This document shows positions 1 to 12,540 of a stretch of DNA of 64,000 bases, piece after piece. The notes below the pieces were generated by a model. The model saw only the letters and a program-made list of their open reading frames with translations. It was not told the origin of the DNA and did no database searches. Made by a program: the position numbers and the translations under genes. The stretch is from Mesocentrotus franciscanus (Eukaryota > Echinodermata > Echinoidea > Camarodonta > Strongylocentrotidae): contig CP137667.1 of NCBI GenBank assembly GCA_037976565.1, forward strand, positions 33,115,420-33,179,419, given 5' to 3'. The number at the start of each line of letters is the position of its first letter. The first letter of the stretch is position 1.

Positions 1-60
1 CCCAAGACTGTTCTTCTGAAAAAAAGAGCTTCTTTACCTGTAGGTCTCACAGGTCGGTTA

Positions 61-128
61 TACCAAAATAGTGGAGGTGAGAGAAGAGAGGAAGGAGAGG
101 TAAAGAAAGAGAGAGTGAGAAAAGAATA

Positions 129-164
<36 letters not shown>

Positions 165-235
165 AGAGAGGAGAGGAGAGGAGGAGGAGGAGAGAGAGAG
201 AGAGAGGGGGAGGGAGAAAGAGAGAGAGAGAGAGA
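61..235. repeat. (GA)n / (GGA)n purine tract
   Basis: An almost pure purine run with long GAGAGA blocks. Apparent reading frames on the minus strand are Ser/Leu/Pro-only artefacts. Confidence 0.97.
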
Positions 236-648
236 GAGATAGATGGATGTAATGGGAAAGATAGAGATAGAAAGGGTTTTAAGGGGAAACGAGAGATGAA
301 CAAACATGATGGGGCAAGAAGGAATACTATTACTTTTGATAAATCACACTAGAGAATGTAAACCTATACAACTTCTTTTCGCTCGCCATCAATGGAGCAG
401 CCATGCATTTGACTCCCTTATTTATTCCATGTGGACAAAAAATACGAAACTATGAATATTCTATTGGAATCTTATCCCATCCCGGCCGGCAGTGTAATCA
501 ACTTATCACATGCTGGATGTAACTTGAGCTGTTCATGTGACAGCGGTGATGCATCTTTATATGTGCATTTTATAGTTTCCTTTCAAAGTTGCATTTTGAA
601 AGTTCCTCATGTGACAATGATGTATTTACTGAGATTATAAAACGTTCG

Positions 649-720
649 TTTGGAGCCAGACGGCAGTTATTTCATATAGACTTATACAGAGTTAATGCCC
701 TAATGGCTCCTAACAGATGA
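649..720. mobile_element. Short fold-back element, copy 1
   Basis: Arms TGGAGCCAGACGGCAGTTAT and AGTTAATGCCCTAATGGCTCC form an imperfect hairpin about 70 bp long. Related copies lie near 2729, 9350, 10841, 11300, 47706, 48060 and 50331. Confidence 0.65.
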
Positions 721-2072
721 TATTCCACTCACCAACGCTTGACACCAGCAGTTGATGGGGTGAAGCCACGAAACTGCTCTGCCAGCAAAATATTTGAAAA
801 TAAAAAGTAGTGGTTGTCCATGTCAGGCAACCAAAACTTTGCTAATTCATTAATTCAAATGAAAATCGTACTTCCCCCTCCCTTTTAATGTGTTTGTTGG
901 CATTATGGCGAAAAGCACAGATGATATACAATGTACATGTAGGAAGAACAGAGAGATGCAAAGAGATGCACAGAGAGAGAGAGAGAGAGATGCAAATATA
1001 ATAGATTTAAAGATTGAAGAACTTCAAGAAGAACTCTTGCACATCCTATACCAATGCAACCTTGGCATGTTTGGTGTCACGATTCTGGGCACGTGCTAGC
1101 TATGAAATTAGAGCGATAACCTGGTCCTGGCTGGCCAGCTGACCATCTGGTTTCCTCTGTGCTTTAATTATTTAGGCCCTTAGGGGCAGTTTCATTTATT
1201 TTATCACAACATTACCCAACTTGTGTTATAAATTAACATATTAAACTAAAATGTACCATGGGCTTTTTTAATAAAAAGATTGCACCAACATTGTTAGTAT
1301 TTAATTTCAATTTCTATTTCATGCTTCTAGAAATGTTACTACTTTCTTCTTTTTTTTTCTTCTTCTTTTGAGTGCTTTATATAGACGCTTGGTATTAAAG
1401 TCAATTAAAGTCAATGAATAAACCTTATCTTATTACATAACATCATAATTGGGGAGGGGGTTGGGTGGTGGGAGGTTGATACATTAACAGTTTTCGGATT
1501 TTTAAATTTTAAAAATTTTTAGATCTCCCAAATTGGTCACTTTCATCTGGAGGGGTTTGCCTGGACACTCCCTTTTCAAAATATCCTTGCAATACATTTT
1601 AATTAGTGTTAAGATTGCAAATGTTTTGATGATCTGACTCCAGTGACGTTGGGTTATGGTTGCAATTGGATTTTAGGTTAGGATTAGGATTAGGATTAGC
1701 GTTACATATACATGTAGGTATACTGGTAATACCAAGGAGATCACCTTGATTTCCTTGATCTCCTTGGCTTTTTCTTGTTTATTGGGTGGGTTTAAGTTTT
1801 TTGGCTGAGTTCCTGGAACATATATTTTAGGGATTAAAGTTCTGGTAGTCTTTGGAAAAGAATAATTTCTAAACATGTTTTTCTGTGGAACTTTTCTCGC
1901 TTCAATTGTTTTGACTGTTACCTTGGAAGATGTGTGAAAGACCTGCAGACTGACAGGAAATTAAATCACTAACCCTTTCTTTCCCTTTCCTGTGTTTTCA
2001 GTTGACCCAAACTTTGTTTTTATTTGAAGATTAATGAGCTATTTCTAAAGCTGTATTATCCAGTGTAATAAT
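721..2072. other. No gene seen
   Basis: AT-rich unique-looking sequence with a small GA run near 978 and the TTAGGA tandem. Nothing else is recognised. Confidence 0.5.
1674..1700. repeat. Short TTAGGA tandem
   Basis: About four units of a TTAGG(A/T) word, telomere-like but too short and imperfect to mean a telomere. Confidence 0.8.
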
Positions 2073-2442
2073 AGGCCTGTCTTCATCAGCTCAAGATTGC
2101 CAAATAACCCGCTATTTTAACTATCCCGATCACAAATTATCCAGCTAATTTGCGTCTTCATCAGCCCCCAGTTGCAATTAGCGGGATATTTGGTCGAGAT
2201 AATCATCCCAAGATATCTTGGGCTAGTTTGCAAAATATCCCGCTATTTGTCCGGTGCATCTTCACCAGCCCGAATACTCGCACTACATGTACATGTATAC
2301 GCGAACGCTGAGCAAAATATCTCGAGCTAATTTCTCGAGCTCCAGTTTTGAGCTAATGAAGACCAATTTGTAACTTCGGGCTAATTTCCCAAATCAGAAA
2401 TAGCGGGCTATTTGGCAATCTCGAGCTGATGAAGACATACCT
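2073..2442. mobile_element. MITE family A, copy 1 (370 bp)
   Basis: The ends AGGCCTGTCTTCATCAGCTC and GAGCTGATGAAGACATACCT are inverted repeats that continue inward through TTGCCAAATAACCCGCTATTT. Flanking AAT on both sides is a possible 3-bp target duplication. Confidence 0.88.
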
Positions 2443-2728
2443 AATCATGCTCTTTCGCTGTCTGAAAGTGCAGCAAATTTCTTTTGAAAAATATTTTGGT
2501 AGCCTAGAATGTCATTTCCCCTTTTCCATTGATCATTGAGGGCAAGACAAATATTAATTTTGCACTGTTGTCAAAGAGCAAATTTTGAGTGAAAGGCCCG
2601 TTTTTCACATGAACAAGAACCAGCTTGCCATGAACATTGTATGTCTGGCATGTACTGTAGATAACTATTTCATGTGGGATTCATCATCTCAAAATGTTAA
2701 AATTTTGTTTGATATGGATTTGGCTATT

Positions 2729-2803
2729 TGGAGTCAGAAGGTCGCTGACTCTTTGTAAAGGTACAGCTTTGAGCTAATACCCTTCTGCCTCTCAGCAGAC
2801 GAT
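2729..2803. mobile_element. Short fold-back element, copy 2
   Basis: Arms TTTGGAGTCAGAAGG and CCCTTCTGCCTCTCAGCAGA match the copy at 649 and the one at 11300. Confidence 0.6.
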
Positions 2804-3345
2804 ATGTAGGCATGTTCTTACTACCGGGTATATGACGTTTTTATCATATGATAAATGACTTTGGTAGAAATGATTGAAGGAACAGCTTTTCAGTTGACCT
2901 CTATGGGCTAAAAATATTGGCATGTTCGCAAACTCTTCTCCCCACAAGTTCTTGAAGTCCCAATTAAGTAATTAATCCCCCTTCTCTCTCCATAAGTCTC
3001 TCTTAAACCTATCGTATCCATCTTCAGAGATTGTGAATTTATCTTCAAGTACAGATGTTTTAAAAGTGTATTTGACATGAAATGGAGTGAAAAATGTAAT
3101 GTGTAATGGACACATATTTCAGTGGATTTCCTTTTTGTGGCAAGTGAAATTTACAGCCTGTTCCGACTAAAGAAAATTTATAAGAAACTTTGTTTGGAAG
3201 TTCTTATATCTCATCCAAAAGTCAAAATTACATGTGACCTGTCACAGTTTCGATGTCTAGATTTCAGACATCTTCCTCAAACATCTTCCTTTCAAACCAA
3301 TATTACAACCATCTTGATGAAACTCTTTCATAAGTATAAGAAACT

Positions 3346-3890
3346 TGTATGAAGAAACGTCATTTAAAAAAATTGTACAGGTGTGCATGTATAGTGAAAG
3401 GAGCATACAGACTAGAAAACAACATCGTACAAAGAAACTAATTTTGAAGAGGTCTGGTGACAAGTTAGCTGGCCAATCATCAGTACTTGGTCATGATAAG
3501 CCCCTCCCAGTTATACATATTTTTGTATGATACAACTTCCAAACTACATGTAGAGTGGGCCCATGATTCGTTATGGAGGTTTTGTTCGAAAAATGCTCAA
3601 ACAGGCATTTCGCTATACAACGCTTCATACAACGTATCGTTACACGTACGTCGGTTCTTTATATGGCGTTCAGACTAAAAAATTGAACTACAAGAATCGT
3701 ATAGCTATAGCCATGGACCTTGTAGTAGGTCGCTATACGATGAATTCTGGTAGGCTGAACGCAGGGTTTGATTGTAAAAGTAGGCTTGTTCTTTTTTTTA
3801 ATCCACTAAAGTTTGCCCCTAAAGTCTGTCAGATTTGTTGCACTAAGTTTCACATCCTGTCTCCTTCCTCATGAGAAAGGCTGGTACTCT
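3346..3890. repeat. Diverged dispersed repeat
   Basis: Contains TTCGCTATACAACG-type words and CTATACGATG, echoing the inverted element near 19000-19250. Apparent short frames here are not convincing exons. Confidence 0.35.
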
Positions 3891-3957
3891 TTAACACCGA
3901 CCATGTATGAATCCTTCCACACTCTCAAATTAAGCGTGCATGTATTTCTCATTAGGG

Positions 3958-4122
3958 CAATAGACCATTTTTGTAAAGTAATCAAATTTAATGCACAAAT
4001 CTTTGTTTCTGGTAAGTGCCTTGTTACAAATTATTTCATTCACCTGTTTAAATAATAATTTCAATAGTCAGAATGCGAATTGCATTCATTAATTGTTGCT
4101 AGGTAGGACAAACGTGGCTTAG
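3958..4122. mobile_element. MITE family B, half copy
   Basis: Aligns by eye with the left half of 56923-57236: AATCAAATTTAATGCA, TATTTCATTCACCTGTT and TTGCTAGGTAGGACAAACGT. Confidence 0.7.
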
Positions 4123-5269
4123 TATGTGCTTAATTCATGAGTGTGAACAGGGTTTATGTTGTGATACTCGACTGTCTAATTCCCCCCGATCTCAGGCCCA
4201 TCCTAGCTCTCAGCCCTGGATCCCACTCCTTGTTCTGACTGACTAAGAGGCGTTCACTGCATCCTGTCATTCCTGTTTAACGCACTGTTGTTGCGGCCTT
4301 CTCCGGAGATAATAACCCAATTCCTTTTGTTATCTTGGCTGTCCCAACTGGATTATCAATCATTATTTCTGTAGTTCTGTGTTGCATTGACGGTCAAATG
4401 TAATCGGATATATTTATTTGGAAAGTGATGACATCATGTCATTGTGCAAGAGTACATGTCGACTAAGTACTGTAGTGATAAGGACACTTAACATTTTTAC
4501 GAGCATGATCAACGCTCATTTGTGAATTTTCATGCCAAAGGATTCCTGAGAGAACAGATAGGATAGGACCTTGGTGAGTGTGAAGTCTCTAGTAAAGCGT
4601 CTTCTGCCTGTCTTGGAAGTTTTTATAAAAGGAAACCTGGAAGTGTAGTTCAGTGTGTACATGTACCTGATCAACCTGTACTGAATGAGGTATCTTGTAC
4701 TGTTCATTACAAAGTGGTTGTCATTTGTCTCCAGGCATCTGAAAACAAAGGTATTGATCAGTGATGTTTTTATGGTTGTTGTGGTTATTATGTGTACTCT
4801 GAACTGAATTCATCCTTGATGTACTCTGGGATAATGGATGGTGGTTTTGCATGCTCTTGTACTTTTTGGTCACCATAATAGTAGAAAACTACAGGTACAT
4901 GTATATTTTAACAGAATTGCGTGAAATCTACCAGTGTGGACAGTTTGTTCTTTGTTCATGACGAAATAAGAAACATGAAGCTCGATATTTCTTTCTTTCG
5001 CCATCAATAATAAACTTGTACTGGTATGCGTGCGTGTGCCCTCGACATATGGAATCTATGGATCAAAATCAAGGCAAATGATACATGTATATACGTACAT
5101 ACTCCAGAAATTCTAATTTTTACCTGGAATTCATTGCCGTTTTTCTCCCAATTGGAGGAATATGTACCGAAGAGTCTTTTTTAAACCTGGAATTTATCTA
5201 TATAATCCATTTTATTGCCATTTTCTACCACTCGAAATGTGGACTTGAAGAGTCTTAAAAAAAAAAACC
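4123..5269. other. No gene seen
   Basis: Unique-looking sequence with scattered ACATGTA words. No exon-like segment could be supported. Confidence 0.45.
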
Positions 5270-5419
5270 TGGGGGGCATTTCACAAAACTTGTCATCAGT
5301 GACAAATGACAGTTTTTCTTATTAGCTACTGAAATCCTTGCTTCTGATTGGTTATCTGCAGATTTGTCACTGATTTTTGTCATTTGTCATTGAAAAAAGG
5401 CTTTGTGAAACGGGTCCCT
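5270..5419. mobile_element. GGG...TTTCACAAAA hairpin element
   Basis: GGCATTTCACAAAACTTGTCA with an inverted TGACAAATG core and right end CTTTGTGAAACGGGTCCC. One of a set of elements ending in GGG(C/G)...GTTTCA(C/T)AAA. Confidence 0.7.
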
Positions 5420-5546
5420 GGAATCTATCTATTTATGATACTTTTCATTGCCATCTTTCTCCCAGTTATCAGAATAAGAACTTTGTATACATTGGACCAT
5501 AGTGCACCAACAGCGGAGCCGCACTGCAGTAGGAATCGCCACCATA

Positions 5547-5860
5547 AGGCCTGTCCTCATCAGCTCAAGTTTGCCAAATAACCCGCTATTTTAACTACCC
5601 CGATCGCAAATTAGCCAGTTAATTTGCATCTTCATCAGCCCGCAGTTGCAATAAGCGGGATATTTGGTCGAGAAAATATCCAGAGAAATCTCGGTCTTGT
5701 TTCCAAAATATCCCGCTAGTTGGGATATAGTGGGCTAATTTGCGCCCGTCCGTAATTTGAGCGTATCGGTTTGGTGAAGGCGCAATTTCGAGCTTCAAGA
5801 TAATATCTAGTCTGAAAATAGCGGGTTATTTGGCAAACTCGAGCTGATGAAGACAGGCCT
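5547..5860. mobile_element. MITE family A, copy 2 (314 bp)
   Basis: The same terminal inverted repeat as the element at 2073 (AGGCCTGTCCTCATCAGCTC and GAGCTGATGAAGACAGGCCT), flanked by ATA on both sides. Its interior is shorter and partly rearranged. Confidence 0.88.
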
Positions 5861-5947
5861 ATAGTAATATTTTAGTATCAACATCTGTCTTTGTTTGGCC
5901 ATTTCAGTAAACATCTCCTTTCACTGTTTTATTGTGTCTCCTTACAG

Positions 5948-6042
5948 ATCAGACAGAGGTTGAGTGAAGTGTCTCTTTCTTGGGGTGATTTTACAGAACA
6001 AAGAGAACTGTGATAACTCCTTGGATTGGTCACACCTACAAG
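5948..6042 (+). other. Candidate non-coding 5' exon
   Basis: A strong acceptor (GTGTCTCCTTACAG) and a strong donor (ACAAG|GTATGT) enclose 95 bases that carry stops in all three forward frames. This is what an upstream 5' UTR exon looks like. Its link to the receptor gene 14 kb downstream is a guess. Confidence 0.3.
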
Positions 6043-6714
6043 GTATGTGATACTACAATATTTTGTTTCGATTCAAGATTGACTTTCCAATGTTATACAT
6101 GTACATACAATAGACAGGGCTATTTAGAGCTTGATAGTGGCTGTGATTTGTTGAATTTTGTTACTTGTAATCACTGTTTTTTAAACATTTTGACACATTG
6201 AAAAGTATTTGTTTTAAAGTCAAAAGGGCAAAAAGATAATATTTAGTAGACTCGTATTTGCTTTTAATGTTCAAGTGAGGCATTTGTATCGTTAGGCTCT
6301 TTTTTCAGATGAATGTAAATCCAATTATAAAATCTGTATTTAATATACATAATTGCTTTATAGCAGTTTGTGTATTTTACCAGTATAACAACTTTTGTGC
6401 ACATGAAAATTCTAATCAAAACTTATCTTGAATTCGGATAATGGAATCATATTTTTAGAGAAATGAAATTTACATCAAAGTAATTTTGAATGGTTTAATA
6501 TGCAGGAGATGTTTTTGGATCACGATACATTATCAAACTAAAATAAAAAAAAATAAAAGATGAAAGAAAGAAACGGTGGAAATGATATTCACTGAATAGT
6601 ACAGATCACATTTCAATACTTTCTTCCTTTTCCTTTTTAAACTCATGAACTCAGGAAAGCTTTGTTTTGTGCAACACACAATTGCTTTGCAAAATAACCC
6701 GTTTCCGGGTTTTG
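6043..6714. other. No gene seen
   Basis: AT-rich sequence with one A-rich patch near 6540. Nothing else is recognised. Confidence 0.45.
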
Positions 6715-6890
6715 ATTAGCTCCATGGCAACCCTTTTAACACTGATATACAAATGTAGATTAACCTCAACAGTTGAATAATCTTGTACATCTTTTGGTAT
6801 GTGTATATCTATCCCATGATACATTTGAAAATACAATGTGGTACAAGAAGATTATTTGTGTGGTATATATAAAGAGTTAATCGGCTGTTA
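6715..6890. repeat. Dispersed repeat, matches 29680-29815
   Basis: Shares CTATCCCATGATA, ACAATGTGG-type and CATATAAAGAGT words in the same order as 29680-29815. Confidence 0.55.
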
Positions 6891-7997
6891 CTGTTCAACC
6901 AGAAACTTGTGCACGTAATGTACAATATATTCACAAACTCGAGTGGTTTATGAAATTCCATGCTGTGAAATTATTGAAGTAAAAGTGTGACACATACAAT
7001 GCTAAATGTTTGCGAAAGTCTTGAAAGTTTCTTGCGGTGAAATTGCCTGTCATGTGCAGTCAGGTGAAAAAATCCTACTCGTAGGTTTACAGTTTCTAGT
7101 TTCTTCCAAGGCTTTTCAGTTGGTTAACCACTCATTTGCATTCTTGAACTTTAAGGGTACATTTCTCGAGATTTTGTGAGATTTTGTTGTTGTTGTCATT
7201 ACCAGAGCTAAAAAACACCTTAAACTTCCCTCCTCTTTTACCGACCCACCTGCATCGAGAGGGGCCCATAGTTTATTCATGTTACACACACACATGTATG
7301 GCATGGCAAGATAGTTTAGGGCATGTTCACACGTGCCGCAGTAAACTGCCACGGGCTTTTCAGTGTACTGCATTTCACACTTTCGCATCTTGTAACACAC
7401 AGATAAGTGACTATGCATAGGACCTTTGTTGCTTGTACACTAGCTGTAGCTAATTTTCTCATCCCTCTTGCTATTCACTTTAACACACACACATGAAAAT
7501 GACAACAACAAACAAACAAAGTATGCAAAACAGAACGTTACAAAACCCAATGCGGTTTAATGAGGCACATGAGAACAAACCTTTCGGTGACTCTGAGAAA
7601 TTGAGTGATTGGAGCCCATATGAGACATGACAGACACAGTTTTTGAATAATGAGATTAACCTGCGAATATCAATTAGATTAAATTGTGAATGTTAATTGC
7701 ATTAATTTGCCAACTTGCCAAGAAATGCCAAGAAAATCTATTTTGGGATACCAATTGAATTTGATTAAGTAATATAAAAATTACAAAACGCAATTTGTTC
7801 ATACACTGTCTTGTATTAAAATTCAATTGAAATTTGATCGTGTTTATCTGAAGTCACAAGTGTCAGCACATTTTCATTGGAATTCACAACTTGAAACATC
7901 AAACAACTTCAAGTTGATAAGTACGAAAGTACATGGGTATATAATATACACTTAACAAATAAATTATTCATACCACTTAAAAAAATTGATATTTTCT
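6891..7997. other. No gene seen
   Basis: Unique-looking AT-rich DNA with CA runs near 7285 and 7485. No supported feature. Confidence 0.45.
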
Positions 7998-8170
7998 GTG
8001 TTTTCATAACTCAGGAATGAATGATGGACTGGTTGAATGAGGGCCTTTGTTGAATACTTTTAGATGTAAGCTTTCATATCTCACATTCTCAAGAAACATC
8101 AGTCAGAACAAATCAATTTTCACATACTTCAAAATTTACAAAACTTAGTACGGGTATGTATAATCTAGTT
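7998..8170. repeat. Dispersed repeat, matches 21305-21515
   Basis: CATAACTCAGGAATGA, GGACTGGTTGAAT, TTTTAGATGTAAGC and CACATTCTCAAGAA recur in order at 21305-21515 in intron 1. Confidence 0.7.
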
Positions 8171-8222
8171 GTTAACTGTACATGTACATTTAAATTCATT
8201 AGGATACTAGTTATTTATTATG

Positions 8223-8417
8223 TTGATCATTGTTTTGCTTTTGCTTTTTGTACTAATTATAGTTTTTTTTTGTGCTATAAAGTATAAATTGGCAACTTTT
8301 GGTTAATTAAAATTCTGTGACCCTGTTATATCATTGTTCTGTTTTTGCTATTTGTACTAATGATCTTTTTTGGGGGTGCTATAAATTGTCAACTTTTGGT
8401 TAATTAAAATTCTGTGA
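8223..8417. repeat. Tandem duplication, about 100 bp x 2
   Basis: The block ending CAACTTTTGGTTAATTAAAA followed by TTCTGTGA occurs twice, each preceded by ATCATTGTTTTGC/ATCATTGTTCTG and TTTGTACTAAT. Confidence 0.85.
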
Positions 8418-8508
8418 TTTTTGTTGTTGAAAATCCTCAGAACCATTTGTGTACATAACCTATGGAATGTATGGTATGGAATGATAGTGAACTTAAAGAT
8501 AAAGTTGA

Positions 8509-8650
8509 GTTCTGGTCATGCAATTGCATTGTGAAAGAAAGGGTGTGGAATCGATCAGACAAGGTTGATCATCTAGCATATAAGTATTGGTGTGTACTGC
8601 AAGGTTCTGGAATCATCAAACTGATTAGAAATTTGGCCCAGTCTTGGTAA
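8509..8650. mobile_element. Fragment of MITE family C (see 28562)
   Basis: The reverse complement of 28795-28935 with about 85-90% identity by eye. It looks like an open frame in both places but the differences are not synonymous and the inverted ends of the full copy mark it as a transposon fragment. Confidence 0.75.
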
Positions 8651-9349
8651 AGTAACTAGCACTTTACACAAAAAGATGAATATGGGACTACACAAACATG
8701 TGGCATAAAAATCTGTCCTGATTTTTATGCTGTTACGTACATGCCATATTTAGAATATGAAAGCATTTGAAGAGCCATGCTTTTCAGGGAACATTTTTTT
8801 ATCTGATGTTCTTCCACACTTGCATAAAACAATGATAACGCTCCCAAATTATTTTTCACCTCTTCCCAGAACTCAACCTTCTCCTTTTAAAACCAACAGC
8901 ATACGTGGTGTATGAAAAATGAAAGTTTCTCTCCATTAGGTTAATAATATTTATCCTTGCTGTAAACTTTACTCAACGGATCGCTCTGTTTGAACAGGCA
9001 TCATTAATTCCACATTTCATGAATCACGCTCCAACTCCCCAGCAGTTTTTTCCTTTCTTCCTTCGGAGACCGGGTGTTTGTTTTTCATTTTTGTCGCCAG
9101 GCGTTCAATCTATGGTTTGACAACTCTATCGATTCCTGCCATCAATTAAGTGTTAAAAGCTTATTTAGATGGAAATACAGTGCTTTTAAACAGGATAGAA
9201 GGCAGTGTGTAATGATGATTTTAAAAAAAGATGTTGTTTTAATACTGTTCTACATTCATCTGCAACTTCAATGGCATGTTCTAAAATGAGAATATATACA
9301 CTTAAATGTCTTGAAAGATTTGAAATGTATTCGGTGAGTTATCATCTGC
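8651..9349. other. No gene seen
   Basis: A short TTTTTATGC palindrome at 8705-8735 only. No exon-like segment. Confidence 0.4.
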
Positions 9350-9368
9350 TGCGAGCCAGAAGGATCAA

Positions 9369-9926
9369 TTAAAGGGGAAGTCCACCCTGGTATTAGGTTG
9401 GTTTTAATAGAAGCAGAAAAATGAGAGAAATGGGTCAGTTAAGGTTTGAGCAAAAACCGATTAAATACATACATGTATTATAAGAAAGTTATGAATATTT
9501 GAAGGTGCGATCAATCAAACACAAATTGGAAAATCTGTGACGTATCTTGCGAGCTCCCCTCCCATTTGCGCTGTGTATTAAAAAATTTCACAGATTTATA
9601 TTTTCCCGTAAGAAAATTTTCAATCATACATTCATCCTGAATATAATGATTGAAAATATGTTTTTATACCACCCCTGTATGGAACAAGTCTATTCCTTCA
9701 TCAATAACTAAGAAAATCAAAGTTTATGATATTTTCTGTACCGAGCATATTGGAGAGGATCATGTATGATAGATACGTCACAGTGTTGCCACTTTGTGTT
9801 TCACTGATGACAACTTCAAAAATTTTCTAGTTTAAATCGGAGATTGCTCAAACTTTCACTTATTTGTTTCTCTCATTTTTATGCTTTTAAAAACCAAGTT
9901 TATATCCGTGTGGACTTCACCTTTAA
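9369..9926. mobile_element. TTAA-flanked element D1 (558 bp)
   Basis: Starts TTAAAGGGGAAGTCCACCCT and ends GTGTGGACTTCACCTTTAA. TTAA on both sides is the target-site signature of piggyBac-type transposons. The left half recurs at 60348. Confidence 0.8.
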
Positions 9927-9965
9927 AAATACTTCTAGAGTCAATGCCAATATGACGCTCAAGGA

Positions 9966-10840
9966 AGAAGTTTTAACGATTTCTTTAATAACGTGTTTCC
10001 TGTTTGATTGTTTTTAATTCCTCATGATGAAACAACCAGTATAATGTTCACTTGTGCTAAAAAAAGAGGCATTAAACCTACATTAAATACATTTAGTTAA
10101 ACCTGTCCAACATTTTGAAGTACATGTATAGTGAACAATTCCTCTTAATATTGAGTGATTATCTGTGTTGCTATGAGGTTGAGAATGATGATTAAAATTA
10201 TGCAGTTATTGGCTCCTTCCCTTTCAACTCTCAATTTCAAAATGAAAACACTTTAAATGCAAATTACCTAAATATGAAAAAGTGTAATTTTGCATTATTT
10301 GATGCAGTTGAAATGATATGTAAAGCATATTCTGCAATATATATGTATAATGCACTCAATTCTCATACAGAGAGTGTACAAGTAGGCCAGCTCAGCTCTG
10401 GTATGATTCATTTATTTTGTATGCATATGCCCGAGGGCGCAAGGGCAAGATTTGGTGAGATTTGTTGAAGCAAAAGTAATTTCCATGCATGCATGTCAAT
10501 TTCACGGGGGTACAAGCCAAGGCAAGGACAACATGGTTTTATCCGACGAGACGACGAAAGAACACAAGGGGGAAATGCAAGGGGGTCTTCAGAAGGCAGG
10601 AGTTCGGGTCAGAACCCTATCTTTTCAATTACAAGTTAATTTGCCAGATTTGAAAGCTGCGATTCATTGGCGTGTGTATGCGATATTGAAATGAATGGTA
10701 ATATTCTGAGGCGGTAGTTTGAGAAATCTTGTTATAAAGCGTCGTCGCAATTTAACAGGATTTTGAAATTTGGTTTGCGATGCCTCTGCGCTGCTTGGGG
10801 GTTGGAGGATGCATCTAAAGTATTACATGCTGGCCTATAT
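9966..10840. other. No gene seen
   Basis: Unique-looking sequence. A frame at 10452-10694 was examined and not supported. Confidence 0.4.
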
Positions 10841-10906
10841 TGTCTGCTGAGAGGCAGAAGGCATTAACTCTTTGTTAAAGTTTGTGCCCTTTTGGCTGCC
10901 AGCCGA
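10841..10906. mobile_element. Short fold-back element, copy
   Basis: CTGCTGAGAGGCAGAAGGCA with AACTCTTTG, then TTGTGCCCTTTTGGCTGCCA, the same hairpin family in a diverged form. Confidence 0.55.
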
Positions 10907-11299
10907 TGAAGCTCCTAGAAAAAGTACATGTTTATTCAGTAACTGATTGGGGGTGGGCTTGATGCTGTGCCCTCTAGTACGAAATCCTGGACTCGACCCG
11001 GTGTAGACCTATATTGTAATTGGTTGATTGTACTTAAATCACTGCTGAAGTGACTGCTCAATATGTTTAATGAATTAAGGATGAAAAGAACTTTGGAGAG
11101 AGAGAAGACAACAAATTATTCTATATTAACGCCAGAAGAGAACTTACATCTACATATAAAAAATGAAATGGTTTCTACTGAGCTGAGAGAACAAGCTTAT
11201 CCCAAGTTGTGGTAACTCGGTGGTAACAGAACCTAATATCACTTACAAAGTATTATGCAATCCACAGAGCGTTTGGACACAGCAAAGGATGCGTTTTGT

Positions 11300-11391
11300 C
11301 TGTTGAGTCTTGAGAGCCAGGAAGGCGTTATTTTGTGTACTTTTGCATGGAGTTAATGCCCTTCTGGCTCTCTTCAGACGGTTGATTCTGT
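11300..11391. mobile_element. Short fold-back element, best-preserved copy
   Basis: Arms GAGAGCCAGGAAGGCGTTA and AGTTAATGCCCTTCTGGCTC pair nearly perfectly around a loop of about 30 bases. Confidence 0.7.
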
Positions 11392-11875
11392 GAGAAATCG
11401 TTCTCAGGCATTTCAGAGCTCACGAAGAGTCAAGATAGATTATCGCTCCTGTTTTTATGTGTGATCTCAGCAGATGTTTTGATTTGTGAGAATCTGTTCT
11501 CAGTCATTTACCAGAACGCAAGATTATTGCTCTTTTGGTTCTCAACATTATACATGTACATGCACATATAAAGCATTCATGTGCTTTAGAAAAATGTCCT
11601 TGGGGGTTCTACATGGCATATAGTTCACATAAAGTCATGGTACAGATATATAGTTAGGCTCATCATAAATCCAGCGCAAATCCTCTCTGCACTTGCCTAT
11701 ATTTCCCTTGTTTCCTATGGGGTCATAATGGAAGTGAAACTCTTGTAGCTGAGGCCAGCCCAGGAATACCTATCACTTCCCAATCATTTCCTCTCCTGCC
11801 CCACTGGAGATGATCTTTGGCGTAATACATGATGATCAGGTTTCACCTGTGATTTGTGTACATATGTGGAAGAGT

Positions 11876-12290
11876 AGGTGTGTTCACACAAGGAGATAAG
11901 CAGGATTATGTTTTAATCCAGGTTATACCTTGAACATTTTTTTTTTTTGGGGGAGGCGTTGATTTACTCAGTATGTGTTGAAGGGAAAGTGCATTCACAT
12001 GAGCAAGATGATATTTAATCCAGGTTAAAGCATACAAGACATTGCCCACATTTTAAAGTTTGGGTCAGTAAATGAAGATTCAATGTTTGTGTGTTGTGTG
12101 TGTGTAAGGGAAGGTGCGTTTACTCGAGCAGGATAATGTTTAATTAAGGTTAAACCATTCATGACAATGTTTGGGTCGATAACTTCAGGGTCTGTGGAGT
12201 TGGGGGTTGGGGAGGTGCATTTCACATAAGCGGGATGATATCTAATCCACTTTAAACCATGAGACAAAGACCATAGTTTATGACTAGGGC
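11876..12290. repeat. Diverged tandem array, about 4 units of 100-130 bp
   Basis: Each unit has a G/T-rich stretch, a T(G/T)CATT(C)ACA-like word, (A/C)GCAGGAT or AGCAAGATGATA, and TAATCCAGGTTA(A). Units begin near 11876, 11960, 12095 and 12195. Confidence 0.7.
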
Positions 12291-12394
12291 AATAACTTTT
12301 GAACTAGTAATCTACACCTGTAGAACCCCCTCCTTTCTTCTAATACCAGATGCTTGCTCAGAACTCACATGGTATATTTTTTATATTGTCACCT

Positions 12395-12540
12395 GGGACC
12401 TGTTGCATAAAACTTACCATTAATGGTAACTCTGCCCCATGGTAACATTGCTCAACAGCCAATCAAAATCAAGTATTCCATGGAAGTAACCATTGATGGC
12501 AGAGTTACCATCAATGATTAGTTTTATGCAAGGGGACCCT
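12395..12540. mobile_element. GGGACC...TGCATAAAA hairpin element
   Basis: Left GGGACCTGTTGCATAAAACT and right AGTTTTATGCAAGGGGACCC are inverted, with inner TACCATTAATGGTAACTCTG pairing to CAGAGTTACCATCAATG. Confidence 0.82.

Noticed and set aside
47..307. Two overlapping minus-strand frames rich in Ser/Leu
   Set aside because: Translation of the (GA)n tract.
1674..1700. Telomere sequence
   Set aside because: Only a few TTAGGA units, not the TTAGGG expected in deuterostomes, and interior to unique DNA.
10452..10694. 80-codon forward frame
   Set aside because: No domain, no splice context and no support beyond being open.
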